From assembly GCF_003466125.1 (NCBI RefSeq), contig NZ_QSOC01000004.1, positions 186,001 through 250,000 on the forward strand: a DNA stretch of 64,000 nucleotides. Reading direction: 5' to 3'. Position 1 is the stretch's first letter. The number at the start of each line of letters is the position of its first letter. The notes under the pieces are model-generated. The model saw nothing but the letters and a program-made list of their open reading frames with translations, had not been told where the DNA came from and did no database searches. This document shows, one piece after another, positions 24,860 through 34,202 of this stretch. Position numbers and translations under genes: made by a program. The DNA comes from Collinsella sp. TM10-22. GTDB lineage: Bacteria > Actinomycetota > Coriobacteriia > Coriobacteriales > Coriobacteriaceae.

Positions 24860-26503
24860 ATGCCCATGCAACATATCGATCGGATAATCCGCTCCAAGAA
24901 CGTCTTTACCGCACAAGACGGCATCGATGATGCCCGTGAGCTGGCGATTGCCATCGCGGGCGACCGTATCGTCGCGGTCGGCAAGCCCGACGATGTGATC
25001 GCCGCGGCTCCCGCCGTCACGCCGGTTATCGATTACGGCGAGCAGTTTGTTTGCCCCGGTTTCCACGATGCGCACTTGCACTTCTTCCATACCTCGGTTG
25101 GCGCCTCGCCGTACATGCTCATGGATATGGGCACGTCCGAGGCAGCACTGGTACAGCACGCGCTCGAGTTTTCCCAGGACCTGCCCGATGACGCTTGGGT
25201 TGTGACGCAGGGCTGGCGCGACTACCGTTGGGACCCGACCGAGCATCCTACCAAGGCGTCGCTCGATGCGGCATTCCCCGATCGCCCCTGCGTTATGTAT
25301 TCGGGCGACGGGCACACGCTGTGGCTCAACAGCCGCGCGCTCGAGGCGCTCGGCGTCTCGCGCGACAGCGAGCCGCCAGCGGGCGGCAACTACGACAAGG
25401 ACGCAAACGGCGAACTCACGGGCATTGCGCACGAGGCGGCTGCCATGCAGCTGCTGCCGCGCTGCCTGGAGTGGCTGGGCGAGGACCGCATCGCGAGCGC
25501 TTACGCCGACCAAATGAAGCGTATGGCAGAGCAAGGCATCACCTCAATCTGCGATATGTCGCTCATGCCCATGCCGGGCTGCGATTTTATCCGCGACGAC
25601 GTCTACGACAAACTGCAGGCAGCCGGCAAGCTGGGCATCCGAGCCCATCTGTTCCCCACGCTGCTGGATGACCAGTCGCGCTTGGAAGAGCTGCAGACCC
25701 GCTACGCGAACAACGCGCTGCTCTCGGCGCCGGGTTTTAAGCAGTTTTTCGACGGCGTGTCGAGCGAACACACGGCCTATCTCACCGAGCCCTATACCAA
25801 CCCGCGCTTCCCAGGCGACCAGGGCCGTCTGACGGTTCCTGCCGAGCGTATGCGCAAGCTGGTCCTCGCTGCCGCGGAGCGCGGTCACACCGTGCGCATC
25901 CACGTCATCGGCGACGGTGCCATCCATGCCGCGCTCGATATCTTTGAGGAGGCCGCGGAACTGTACGGCCTGCCCCAGCACGGTCATAACACGCTCGAGC
26001 ATCTGGAGAATTTGCTGCCTCAGGACATCGATCGCCTGCGCAAGCTCAACATCATTGCCTCGAGCCAACCCTGCCACATCACGCTCGACCCAGGTGGTCC
26101 GGAGCGCGACCTGGGCCTGGAACGCAGCCGCATCATGTGGCCGTTCGCGACCTATAAGCAGCGCGGTATTCGCCAAGCCTTCGGTACCGACAGCCCTATC
26201 ACGCCCGTTACCAGCATGAACGTGCTCTACACGGCTATCACGCGCCAGGACCCCAAAAGCCACTGGCCCGAGGGTGGCTGGCTGCCGAGCGAGCGCATCG
26301 ATGCGGCCACGGCTCTGCGCAACTACACCCTGGGCAGCGCCTATGCAGCGGGCGACGAGCAAAACCTCGGCAGCTTGGAGCCCGGCAAGTATGCCGACCT
26401 GGTAGTCCTGGACCAAAACCCGCTCACCATCGACCCCCAAGAACTCCAAGCCACCAAGGTTCAGGCCACCTACCTGGCAGGCAACTTGATTTACGAGCGC
26501 TAA
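24860..26503 (+). CDS. YtcJ-like metal-dependent amidohydrolase
   Basis: 547 residues from the ATG at 24860; ATGs at 24854 and 24866 are close alternatives, and 24866 has the best-spaced GGGG. It belongs to the amidohydrolase_3 group. An N-terminal beta-sandwich strand leads to the metal motif PGFHDAHLH (residues 67-74). GDGHTLWLN, HVIGDGAIH, HNTLEHLENL and FGTDSPITPV follow, then a C-terminal LEPGKYADLVVLD strand. These enzymes hydrolyse amide or related bonds, and the substrate is not predictable. The divergent M20 partner shares a 160-base promoter region, which hints at joint amide catabolism. Confidence 0.86.
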   Translation: MPMQHIDRIIRSKNVFTAQDGIDDARELAIAIAGDRIVAVGKPDDVIAAAPAVTPVIDYGEQFVCPGFHDAHLHFFHTSVGASPYMLMDMGTSEAALVQHALEFSQDLPDDAWVVTQGWRDYRWDPTEHPTKASLDAAFPDRPCVMYSGDGHTLWLNSRALEALGVSRDSEPPAGGNYDKDANGELTGIAHEAAAMQLLPRCLEWLGEDRIASAYADQMKRMAEQGITSICDMSLMPMPGCDFIRDDVYDKLQAAGKLGIRAHLFPTLLDDQSRLEELQTRYANNALLSAPGFKQFFDGVSSEHTAYLTEPYTNPRFPGDQGRLTVPAERMRKLVLAAAERGHTVRIHVIGDGAIHAALDIFEEAAELYGLPQHGHNTLEHLENLLPQDIDRLRKLNIIASSQPCHITLDPGGPERDLGLERSRIMWPFATYKQRGIRQAFGTDSPITPVTSMNVLYTAITRQDPKSHWPEGGWLPSERIDAATALRNYTLGSAYAAGDEQNLGSLEPGKYADLVVLDQNPLTIDPQELQATKVQATYLAGNLIYER

Positions 26504-26535
26504 CCCCATCCGCATCGCCATTTTGCTGCACTGAC

Positions 26536-26749
26536 TTTTCTGAATGCCGTGCCCGATAACGTTGACTCAGCTCCCGTGTGGCGCCGGAGGGGCGGGGCAT
26601 AAGGTTTATCGCGAGTTCCGCACGAGCCGAAGGCCACTTAATGTGGCCTTCGTGCGAGCAGGACTGCCCGAGCAGGAAACCTTATGCCCCGCCCCTCCGG
26701 AGCCACACGGGAGCCACCGCTAAGTTATCCCCCCGCATTCAGAAAATCT
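26536..26749. repeat. nested long palindrome upstream of groES
   Basis: The core arms (GCTCCCGTGTGGC..., 26570-26607, with 26677-26714) match at 37 of 38 positions. Outer segments GATAAC and TTTTCTGAATGC also pair, extending the dyad to about 26536-26749. Inside sits a second hairpin (CGAAGGCCAC TTAA TGTGGCCTTCG). It fills much of the 380-base gap 26504-26883. No ORF or T run is present. Confidence 0.75.
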
Positions 26750-26883
26750 AAGTGCCAAAAAATAAGATTTTTTGACTCTGTGTTGTATAACCCGCCATTC
26801 GTGGGTACCATTCAACGCGTACGCAAACAAAAAGGGTTAATTCGCGTGGCATAACCGCGCGGCCCAAAAAGGAGGAGACAAGC

Positions 26884-27177
26884 ATGTCGTCTTTGAAGCC
26901 GCTTGCAGATCGTGTTCTGGTCAAGCCCGACGAGGCCGAGCAGAAGACCGCTTCTGGTCTGTATATCGCCAGCAACGCTCAGGAGAAGCCGCAGCGCGGC
27001 ACCATCGTTGCCGTTGGCGCCGGCAAGGTCAACGACAAGGGTGAGCGCATCCCCATGGACGTCAAGGTCGGTGACGTTGTCATCTACGGCAAGTTCGGTG
27101 GCAACGAGGTCAAGGTCGACGGCGAGAAGTATCTGCTGATGCGCGCCGACGACATCTACGCCGTCGTCGAGGCCTAG
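26884..27177 (+). CDS. groS: co-chaperonin GroES
   Basis: 97 residues, the standard length. Family landmarks are LKPLADRVLVKPDEAEQKT, the mobile loop ASGLYIASNAQEKPQRG that contacts GroEL, VGDVVIYGKFGGNEV and the closing YAVVEA. The ATG at 26884 has AAAGGAGGA upstream. It caps the GroEL cavity during ATP-driven protein folding. groEL follows 96 bases later on the same strand with its own ribosome binding site. I looked for a CIRCE or HAIR operator upstream and saw none. Confidence 0.97.
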   Translation: MSSLKPLADRVLVKPDEAEQKTASGLYIASNAQEKPQRGTIVAVGAGKVNDKGERIPMDVKVGDVVIYGKFGGNEVKVDGEKYLLMRADDIYAVVEA

Positions 27178-27195
27178 TCTCGTCAGAATCTCTGA

Positions 27196-28911
<1,716 letters not shown>

Positions 28912-28937
28912 GGCCGACAAGGTCTAGAACTCCCACC

Positions 28938-29083
28938 GGGAATCCGCAGGGCGTGACGGGGGTTTCTCTCCGGAACGTCCTCGGACATGCAAAGAGGCTC
29001 CGCATCGCGCTTCGCGCTGCGGAGCCTCTTTGCGTCCTGCGGAATGTTCCGGAGAGAAACCCCCGTCACGCCCCCGGATTCCC
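28938..29083. repeat. nested long palindrome downstream of groEL
   Basis: The outer arms 28938-28977 and 29044-29083 are near-perfect inverted copies (GACGGGGGTTTCTCTCCGG in the left arm). An inner hairpin at 28989-29033 (GCAAAGAGGCTCCGCA with its complement) sits in the centre. No T run follows, so it is not a classic terminator, although the inner stem could terminate or stabilise the groESL mRNA. Confidence 0.75.
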
Positions 29084-29140
29084 TGCGTTTACGGCCTTGG
29101 GGTCGGCTCGCGGAGAAGGACGCGGTTGATAGGGATGCGT

Positions 29141-29280
29141 GTCCCGGTCGCTGTTTCGCGCTTTGCGCGAAAGGTGCGCTGCTTTGGGGTGGGTGGGGGA
29201 CGGGGTTGTTGCGGTGACTTGTCCCCTTCGCTGTTTCGCGGCTTTGCCGCGGAAAGCGCGACACTTTGGGATGGGTGGGA
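29141..29280. repeat. two imperfect 60-bp direct repeats, 80-bp period
   Basis: Copies begin at 29141 and 29221 (GTCCCGGTCGCTGTTTCGCG and GTCCCCTTCGCTGTTTCGCG). Both contain a small hairpin in the CGCG-CTTTG-CGCG region and end in GGGTGGG. They occupy the 316-base stretch between the groEL palindrome and the FMN riboswitch, which has no credible ORF. Confidence 0.6.
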
Positions 29281-29356
29281 TATATGGTCGACGCGCCACT
29301 CTGTTCTGGACGTATTTCTGCTGCGTTCCCCCCGCCACAAATTACCCTTGGCATAC

Positions 29357-29384
29357 TTGCGCGAATACTCGCTCGTGCTACACT
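29357..29384 (+). promoter_or_regulatory. candidate promoter of the ribU-ecf operon
   Basis: TTGCGC (29357-29362) and TACACT (29379-29384) are spaced 16 bases apart. They lie just before the start of the FMN riboswitch, a fitting distance for transcription to begin near 29391. Confidence 0.4.
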
Positions 29385-29399
29385 TGCAATTGCTGTTTC

Positions 29400-29578
29400 A
29401 GGGCGGGGTGAAATTCCCCACTGGCGGTAAATCGGGCGGTGTCAAAGGGGCGCCGTGGCGCAGGCGAGATGCCTGCGACCGAGCCGATGAGTCCGCGACC
29501 CGTGTGTGCGTTGGTTCGCATGCCGGCTGAACTGGTGAGATCCCAGTACCAACGGTTAGAGTCCGGATGAAAGAGGCA
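29400..29578 (+). ncRNA. FMN riboswitch (RFN element)
   Basis: The conserved RFN blocks appear in order: AGGGCGGGGTGAAATTCCCC, GGCGGTAAATCGGG, the AGTCCGCGACCCG junction, CTGGTGAGATCCCAGTACC, and GGTTAGAGTCCGGATGAAAGAGG. The element ends 9 bases before the ribU start codon. GCAGGTGATC between them holds the ribosome binding site. This suggests that FMN binding controls translation initiation rather than termination, since no T-tract hairpin separates the two. It matches the riboflavin transporter downstream. Confidence 0.95.
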
Positions 29579-29587
29579 GGTGATCTT

Positions 29588-30178
29588 ATGTCTGAACAGT
29601 CGCAACATATTCATTTTGAGAACACGAATAGGTGGAGCACCAAACAGCTCGTTACCATGGCGCTGATGTGCGCCCTGGGCGCCCTGTTTATGTATGTGCA
29701 GCTACCCATCCTTCCTTCGGCGCCGTTTTTGACGTATGATCCGTCGCTGGTGCCGGCGATGGTGTGTGGGTTTGCGTATGGCCCTGGTGCCGGCACAGCT
29801 GTTGCCGCCATGGCGATCGTAATCCATGCGCTTACCACGGGCGATTGGGTCGGTGCGCTTATGAACTTGGTTGCTACGCTGGGCTATATTCTCCCCGCGG
29901 CTATCGTCTACCAGAAGATGCACACCTATAAGGGTGCCGTGATTGGCCTGGTGCTCGGTGTTGTTGCCGCTACAGCGCTGTCTATGGTCGCAAACCTTAC
30001 CATTGGCGTTTGGTTCTGGTATGGCTCGGTCGATGTGATTGCCCCGCTCATGCTTCCTGCCGTGCTACCGTTCAACCTCATCAAGACCGTGCTTAACTCG
30101 GTGCTCACGCTTGCAGTGTACAAGGCGGTCTCCAATCTCATCACGCCTAAAAAGGACCAGGTCAAAGGCCGCGCATGA
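29588..30178 (+). CDS. ribU: ECF transporter S component for riboflavin
   Basis: 196 residues from the ATG at 29588, just after the FMN riboswitch. About five or six membrane helices are present. The segment TKQLVTMALMCALGALFMYVQ, early in the protein, holds the S-component helix-1 signature, and FLTYDPSLVPAMVCGFAYGPG is typical of RibU. It should bind riboflavin and pair with the energising module encoded next. The stop overlaps the ecfA start (ATGA), so the genes are translationally coupled. Specificity rests on the riboswitch and on similarity to RibU. Confidence 0.92.
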   Translation: MSEQSQHIHFENTNRWSTKQLVTMALMCALGALFMYVQLPILPSAPFLTYDPSLVPAMVCGFAYGPGAGTAVAAMAIVIHALTTGDWVGALMNLVATLGYILPAAIVYQKMHTYKGAVIGLVLGVVAATALSMVANLTIGVWFWYGSVDVIAPLMLPAVLPFNLIKTVLNSVLTLAVYKAVSNLITPKKDQVKGRA

Positions 30179-32079
30179 TTGAGTGTCGGGGCGTTTCCTT
30201 TAGCTATGACGGTGCCGTGCCGGCGCTTGACGGCGTCGATTTGAACATAGAGGACGGCGAGTTTTTCTGCATCCTCGGCGGAAACGGATCGGGCAAGTCG
30301 ACGTTTGTCAAGCATTTGAACGCGCTACTGCAGCCCGATGCGGGAACGGTGTGCGTCAACGGCATGGACGCGTCCGATCCCGAGCTGGTCTACGACATTC
30401 GCTCGACCGCGGGCATGGTGTTTCAGAATCCCGACGACCAGCTCGTGGCGACGCTTGTCGAGGACGATGTTGCCTTTGGTCCCGAGAACTTAGGGGTGGA
30501 ATCCGCCCAGATCGCACAGCGCGTGCGCGAGGCGCTGAAGGCCGTGGGCCTGGTGGGCTTTGAGCGCCACGAGACCCATGCACTTTCGGGTGGCCAAAAG
30601 CAGCGCGTGGCGCTTGCCGGCGTGCTCGCCATGGAACCGCGCGTGCTCATATTGGACGAGGCTTCTTCGATGCTCGATCCGCGTGGACACAAGGGCCTCA
30701 TGAAGGCTTGCCGCGCGTTGCACGATCGCGGCATGACCATCGTGATGATTACGCACTTTATGGAAGAGGCCTCCGAGGCCGATCGTGTCGCGGTATTTCG
30801 GGCGGGGCGCGTTGCCATGCTCGGTACGCCCGAGGAAATCTTGACGCGGGCGGACGAACTTGCGCAGCTCAATCTGGATATGCCAGCGTCGTGCTGCTTG
30901 GGCATGGAGCTTCGTGCGAAGGGCGTGCCCGTTCATGCGCAGGTGCGCGAGGTGGATATGGTCGCCGAGATTGCGCAGACTTATGCCGAGCGAAGTGGGG
31001 CAGGCACCGTGGGGCAGTCTTCCGCACCCCAATCGGAAATCGTTGGCGGTACGGTTTCGGCAAGCAACGAAGATGACGTACCAGAGCCCGTCATCGAACT
31101 ATCCCATGTTTCGTATAGCTATTCGCTGAGCGCCCGCGAGCGTCGTCGCTGGCGCAAGCGTTCGGCTGTCGCGGACAAATCAAACAAACAAGCCCTTTGG
31201 GGAAACGACCCCAGCAGCCCGTGGGCGCTGCGCGATGTATCGCTGACGGTGCGCCGCGGCGAGTTCCTGGGCCTTGCGGGTCATACCGGTTCGGGTAAGT
31301 CGACGCTGGTCCAGCATCTCAACGGTTTGATTCGTCCCCAGGAGGGATCCGTTCGCGCGCTGGGGCTCGATCTGTCAAACAAGAAAGACGCCGCCGCGGT
31401 TAAGGCAAAGGTCGGCGTGGTGTTTCAATATCCCGAGCGTCAGCTGTTTGCCGAAACCGTGGCGCAGGACGTGGCGTTTGGTCCGCACAACCTTGGCTTG
31501 CCGCAAGATGAAGTCGACCGTCGTGTCGAGTCATCGCTCTCGCGCGTGGGCCTCGACCTTTCCACGGTCGGCGACAAGAGCCCCTTTGAGCTTTCGGGCG
31601 GCCAGCAGCGCCGCGTGGCGTTTGCCGGCGTGCTTGCCATGGAACCCGAGGTCCTGGTGCTCGATGAACCCATGGCGGGGCTCGATCCGGCTGCGCGCAG
31701 GGATTTCCTTGAGCTTATCGATCGACTTCACCGTGATGGCCTGACCGTTGTCATGGTTTCGCACAGCATGGATGACCTGGCCAATTGCTGCGACCGTATC
31801 GTCGTAATGAACGAAGGCGCGGTGTTTGCCGAGGGAACCCCCGAGCAGGTGTTTGCGCATGCCGATGAGCTCAAGTCGATCGGCTTGGGCGTACCTGCTG
31901 CTCAGCGCATGGCGTTGGCGCTCGCGGAAGCGGGCGTGCCGCTGCGTCGCGGCGGGCTCTATACGGTTGAGTCGTTGGCCGACGAGTTGGCAGATTTGCT
32001 GATCGGTCGCTCGGACGGTTCTTCTAACGTCTCGGACAAGGCCAAATCCGAAACGGTCACGCGAGAGGAGGGTTGCTGA
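30175..32079 (+). CDS. ecfA: ECF transporter energising ATPase with two fused ABC domains
   Basis: 634 residues. ABC domain 1 has Walker A GGNGSGKST at residues 35-43, the Q-loop FQNPDDQLVAT, the signature LSGGQKQRVALAGVL and Walker B RVLILDEAS. A linker of about 60 residues contains a basic stretch (RERRRWRKR). Domain 2 repeats the set: GHTGSGKST, FQYPERQLFAETV, LSGGQQRRVAFAGVL and VLVLDEPMAGLDP. This is the fused equivalent of EcfA1-EcfA2. It powers substrate uptake with EcfT and an S component. It overlaps ribU by 4 bases and ecfT by 1 base, and may serve other S components encoded elsewhere. Confidence 0.92.
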   Translation: MIECRGVSFSYDGAVPALDGVDLNIEDGEFFCILGGNGSGKSTFVKHLNALLQPDAGTVCVNGMDASDPELVYDIRSTAGMVFQNPDDQLVATLVEDDVAFGPENLGVESAQIAQRVREALKAVGLVGFERHETHALSGGQKQRVALAGVLAMEPRVLILDEASSMLDPRGHKGLMKACRALHDRGMTIVMITHFMEEASEADRVAVFRAGRVAMLGTPEEILTRADELAQLNLDMPASCCLGMELRAKGVPVHAQVREVDMVAEIAQTYAERSGAGTVGQSSAPQSEIVGGTVSASNEDDVPEPVIELSHVSYSYSLSARERRRWRKRSAVADKSNKQALWGNDPSSPWALRDVSLTVRRGEFLGLAGHTGSGKSTLVQHLNGLIRPQEGSVRALGLDLSNKKDAAAVKAKVGVVFQYPERQLFAETVAQDVAFGPHNLGLPQDEVDRRVESSLSRVGLDLSTVGDKSPFELSGGQQRRVAFAGVLAMEPEVLVLDEPMAGLDPAARRDFLELIDRLHRDGLTVVMVSHSMDDLANCCDRIVVMNEGAVFAEGTPEQVFAHADELKSIGLGVPAAQRMALALAEAGVPLRRGGLYTVESLADELADLLIGRSDGSSNVSDKAKSETVTREEGC

Positions 32080-32879
32080 TGGAGGCGTTTTCGTTTGGCA
32101 GCTACTATCCCGGCGATAGTGCAATCCACCGCCTGGACCCGCGAACCAAGTTGCTCTTGGGCTTTGTGTTTCTGATCACGACGCTCACGGTCAGTGGCTT
32201 CCGCGGACTGGCCCCGGTCGCAATTTTCGTTGTGCTGATCTATGCCGTGTCTCGGGTGCCGGCTCGTCGCGCTCTGTCGTCGATGGCGCCGCTGCTGGCG
32301 ATCGTCGCGGTGGTCGCGGTGCTCAACTTGTTTACCGATCAGAGCGGGCGCATCCTGTGGCAGCTCGGCTTTCTGCAGATAAGCGAGGGTTCGCTGCATT
32401 CCGCCGTCTTTATGACGTGCCGCCTGACCTTGATGATGGCCGGTATGAGCGCCATTACGCTCACCACACCGACGCTCGACCTCACCGCGGGCTTCGAGCG
32501 CCTGCTCGCGCCGTTTGCGCGTGTGGGACTTCCTGCGCACGAGCTCGGCATGATTATGGGCATCGCGCTGCGGTTTATGCCGCAATTTGCCACCGAAATG
32601 AAACAGACGGCCGATGCGCAGGCCAGCCGCGGCGCGCGCGTGACGGGCGGTCCGCTCGGCGGTGTGCGCATGCTCGGCAGTATGGCGATTCCGCTGTTCA
32701 CCGGCGTGTTCCGTCATGCCGAGACGTTGTCTGCCGCCATGGATGCCCGTTGCTATCATGGCGAGCAGGGCCGCACACGTCTGCATGCGCTTGCATTTGG
32801 CCGCGGCGATGCGTTGGCGGCGGTGGTGACGGCGTTGCTGCTCATCTGCGTCATCGTCATCAATCTTCAACTTGTTTAG
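32079..32879 (+). CDS. ecfT: ECF transporter transmembrane component EcfT
   Basis: 266 residues from the ATG at 32079, which shares one base with the ecfA stop; GAGAGGAGGG is the ribosome binding site. The protein begins with the EcfT landmark FGSYYPGDSAIHRLDPRTKLL. Several hydrophobic helices follow, and the cytoplasmic coupling helices carry Ala-Arg-Gly motifs (QASRGARV and AETLSAAMDARCYHG). These contact the EcfA dimer in known structures. It completes the ribU-ecfA-ecfT operon. Confidence 0.92.
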   Translation: MEAFSFGSYYPGDSAIHRLDPRTKLLLGFVFLITTLTVSGFRGLAPVAIFVVLIYAVSRVPARRALSSMAPLLAIVAVVAVLNLFTDQSGRILWQLGFLQISEGSLHSAVFMTCRLTLMMAGMSAITLTTPTLDLTAGFERLLAPFARVGLPAHELGMIMGIALRFMPQFATEMKQTADAQASRGARVTGGPLGGVRMLGSMAIPLFTGVFRHAETLSAAMDARCYHGEQGRTRLHALAFGRGDALAAVVTALLLICVIVINLQLV

Positions 32880-32909
32880 GCGCGATTTGAGCGCAAGAAA
32901 GGGGTCCCT

Positions 32910-33356
32910 ATGACCGACAACGACCGCACGGCTCAGCTTGAGCGCGCCTGTTTGTATCTCAGGCGCATTCCGGCGTGGTATCTGGCCACGACCGATGTGG
33001 CCGACGGACATCAGCCCCGCGTGAGGCCGTTTTCGTTTGCCATGGTCGATGACGGCAAACTGTGGTTTTGCACGTCGCGCGACAAGGATGTGTGGGCGGA
33101 GCTGAGTGCGAATCCCAAGTTCGAGCTCTCGGGCTGGAAGCCGGGGGAATGTTGGATCGTATTGACCGGCGAGGCCGCACTTGAGGACGACGCAGTTGCG
33201 AGCGACAAGGTGCGTCAAGCGGGTTTTAAGCACATGGTGGGCATCGGCGAGGAACACGAGAGTGCCAACGACGGCCGCCTTGCTTTCTTTTCGGTCCGCA
33301 ACATTGCCGCGCGCTTCTGCGATATCGACGGCAGCGAGGAGCGCCTGGAGCTCTAG
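32910..33356 (+). CDS. pyridoxamine 5'-phosphate oxidase-fold protein, paralogue 1
   Basis: 148 residues from the ATG at 32910, with AAGAAAGGGG upstream. The split beta-barrel flavin-binding fold is suggested by RIPAWYLATTD, QPRVRPFSFAMVDDGKLWFCTSRDKDVW and NPKFELSGWKPG. This style is common among small FMN-binding proteins of gut Actinobacteria. The substrate is unknown; FMN or F420 use is possible. It follows the riboflavin uptake operon by 30 bases, a suggestive neighbour for a flavoprotein. A second copy lies 177 bases downstream, beyond a REP-like element. Confidence 0.8.
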   Translation: MTDNDRTAQLERACLYLRRIPAWYLATTDVADGHQPRVRPFSFAMVDDGKLWFCTSRDKDVWAELSANPKFELSGWKPGECWIVLTGEAALEDDAVASDKVRQAGFKHMVGIGEEHESANDGRLAFFSVRNIAARFCDIDGSEERLEL

Positions 33357-33377
33357 CTCACACAAACCAGGCTTCCG

Positions 33378-33502
33378 GGGTAGTTAATTTGGGACGGGGC
33401 TATTTTAGCTACCCCCATATGCCAGTTGACAATTATCCTGGCCAACTAATTCATTGGCAGTTAAGGGATAGCTAAAATAGCCCCGTCCCAAATTAACTAC
33501 CC
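33378..33502. repeat. 125-bp paired REP-like (BIME-type) element, copy 2
   Basis: The arm at 33378-33414 (GGGTAGTTAATTTGGGACGG...) is the reverse complement of 33466-33502 with one mismatch. The middle contains CAGTTGACAATTATCCTGG, close to the middle of the copy at 12562-12686, and the total length is identical. It lies between two paralogous genes, with the right arm ending 31 bases before the second start. Confidence 0.85.
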
Positions 33503-33532
33503 ATCTCAAATTAGCTAGTGGCAGGAGGAACC

Positions 33533-33943
33533 GTGGACGGATTGAATACGGTGTTGGAGTATCTAACGTCGGTGCCGGCGTGGTATCTGGCGACGAGTGT
33601 GGACGGGCAGCCGCATGTGCGTCCGTTCTCGTTTGCACAGATTCAGGACGGCAAGCTGTGGTTTGTAACGGCGCGTACTAAAGATGTGTGGCAAGAGCTG
33701 CTGCAAAATCAGCGTTTTGAGGCCACGAGTTGGTGGCCGGGCCATGGTTGGTTGATCTTGCGCGGGCGTGCGGGTCTGGATGACCAGGCCGCTCCCGATA
33801 TGCGCGAGGCAGGATGGAAACATCTTGAGCGCTTGAGCGAGCACTATGAGGGGCCTAACGACCCCACGCTCGTCTTCTTTAGCGTCGAGGATCCCGAGGC
33901 GTATATCTGCAACCACGATGAATGGGTGCCGGTCGAGCTGTAG
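33533..33943 (+). CDS. pyridoxamine 5'-phosphate oxidase-fold protein, paralogue 2
   Basis: 136 residues with a GTG start at 33533 and a strong GGAGGA site. It is clearly related to the preceding gene: VPAWYLATSVDGQPHVRPFSFAQIQDGKLWFVTARTKDVWQEL aligns in order (segments SVPAWYLAT, RPFSFAQIQDGKLWF). The two differ mainly at the N-terminus and in the loop after WWPGHGW. It is a tandem duplication separated by a 125-bp repeat element. A small flavin-binding role is likely and the substrate unknown. Confidence 0.8.
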   Translation: MDGLNTVLEYLTSVPAWYLATSVDGQPHVRPFSFAQIQDGKLWFVTARTKDVWQELLQNQRFEATSWWPGHGWLILRGRAGLDDQAAPDMREAGWKHLERLSEHYEGPNDPTLVFFSVEDPEAYICNHDEWVPVEL

Positions 33944-33981
33944 TCAGGCTAGCTCATCTTAACAACTTAGTATCCGCATGG

Positions 33982-34035
33982 GCGGGCCCCGTATTGCCCG
34001 GCGCCGTAAGGAGTGCCGGTCAATACGGGGCCCGC
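33982..34035 (+). terminator. hairpin, probable terminator before argC
   Basis: GCGGGCCCCGTATTG (33982-33996) pairs perfectly with 34021-34035. An inner GC-rich stem is also possible. The tail is TCCAATTTG, so the T tract is poor. Confidence 0.5.
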
Positions 34036-34098
34036 TCCAATTTGTCAATTCCTTCAAGCAAATATGTCGGGCGTGTTTCAATGCATGAAGACGCAAAC

Positions 34099-34112
34099 TA
34101 TTTACGTAAATA
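34099..34112. promoter_or_regulatory. candidate operator upstream of argC
   Basis: TATTTACGTAAATA is a perfect 14-bp palindrome in an AT-rich stretch 90 bases before argC. Its AT-rich dyad character is compatible with an ArgR-type site, but it does not match the consensus closely. Confidence 0.3.
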
Positions 34113-34202
34113 TGTATTCTCTGGTGCTAAAGTTTCAAACCACTTCATAACGACGACTGCGGAATGCGCATCGGTGCCTACATCGCAGACAAGGAGTCTG
34201 AA

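Noticed and set aside
26536..26749. Insertion sequence with long inverted repeats
   Set aside because: The interior is only a hairpin with no room for a transposase and no target-site duplication was seen, so it is listed as a palindromic repeat.
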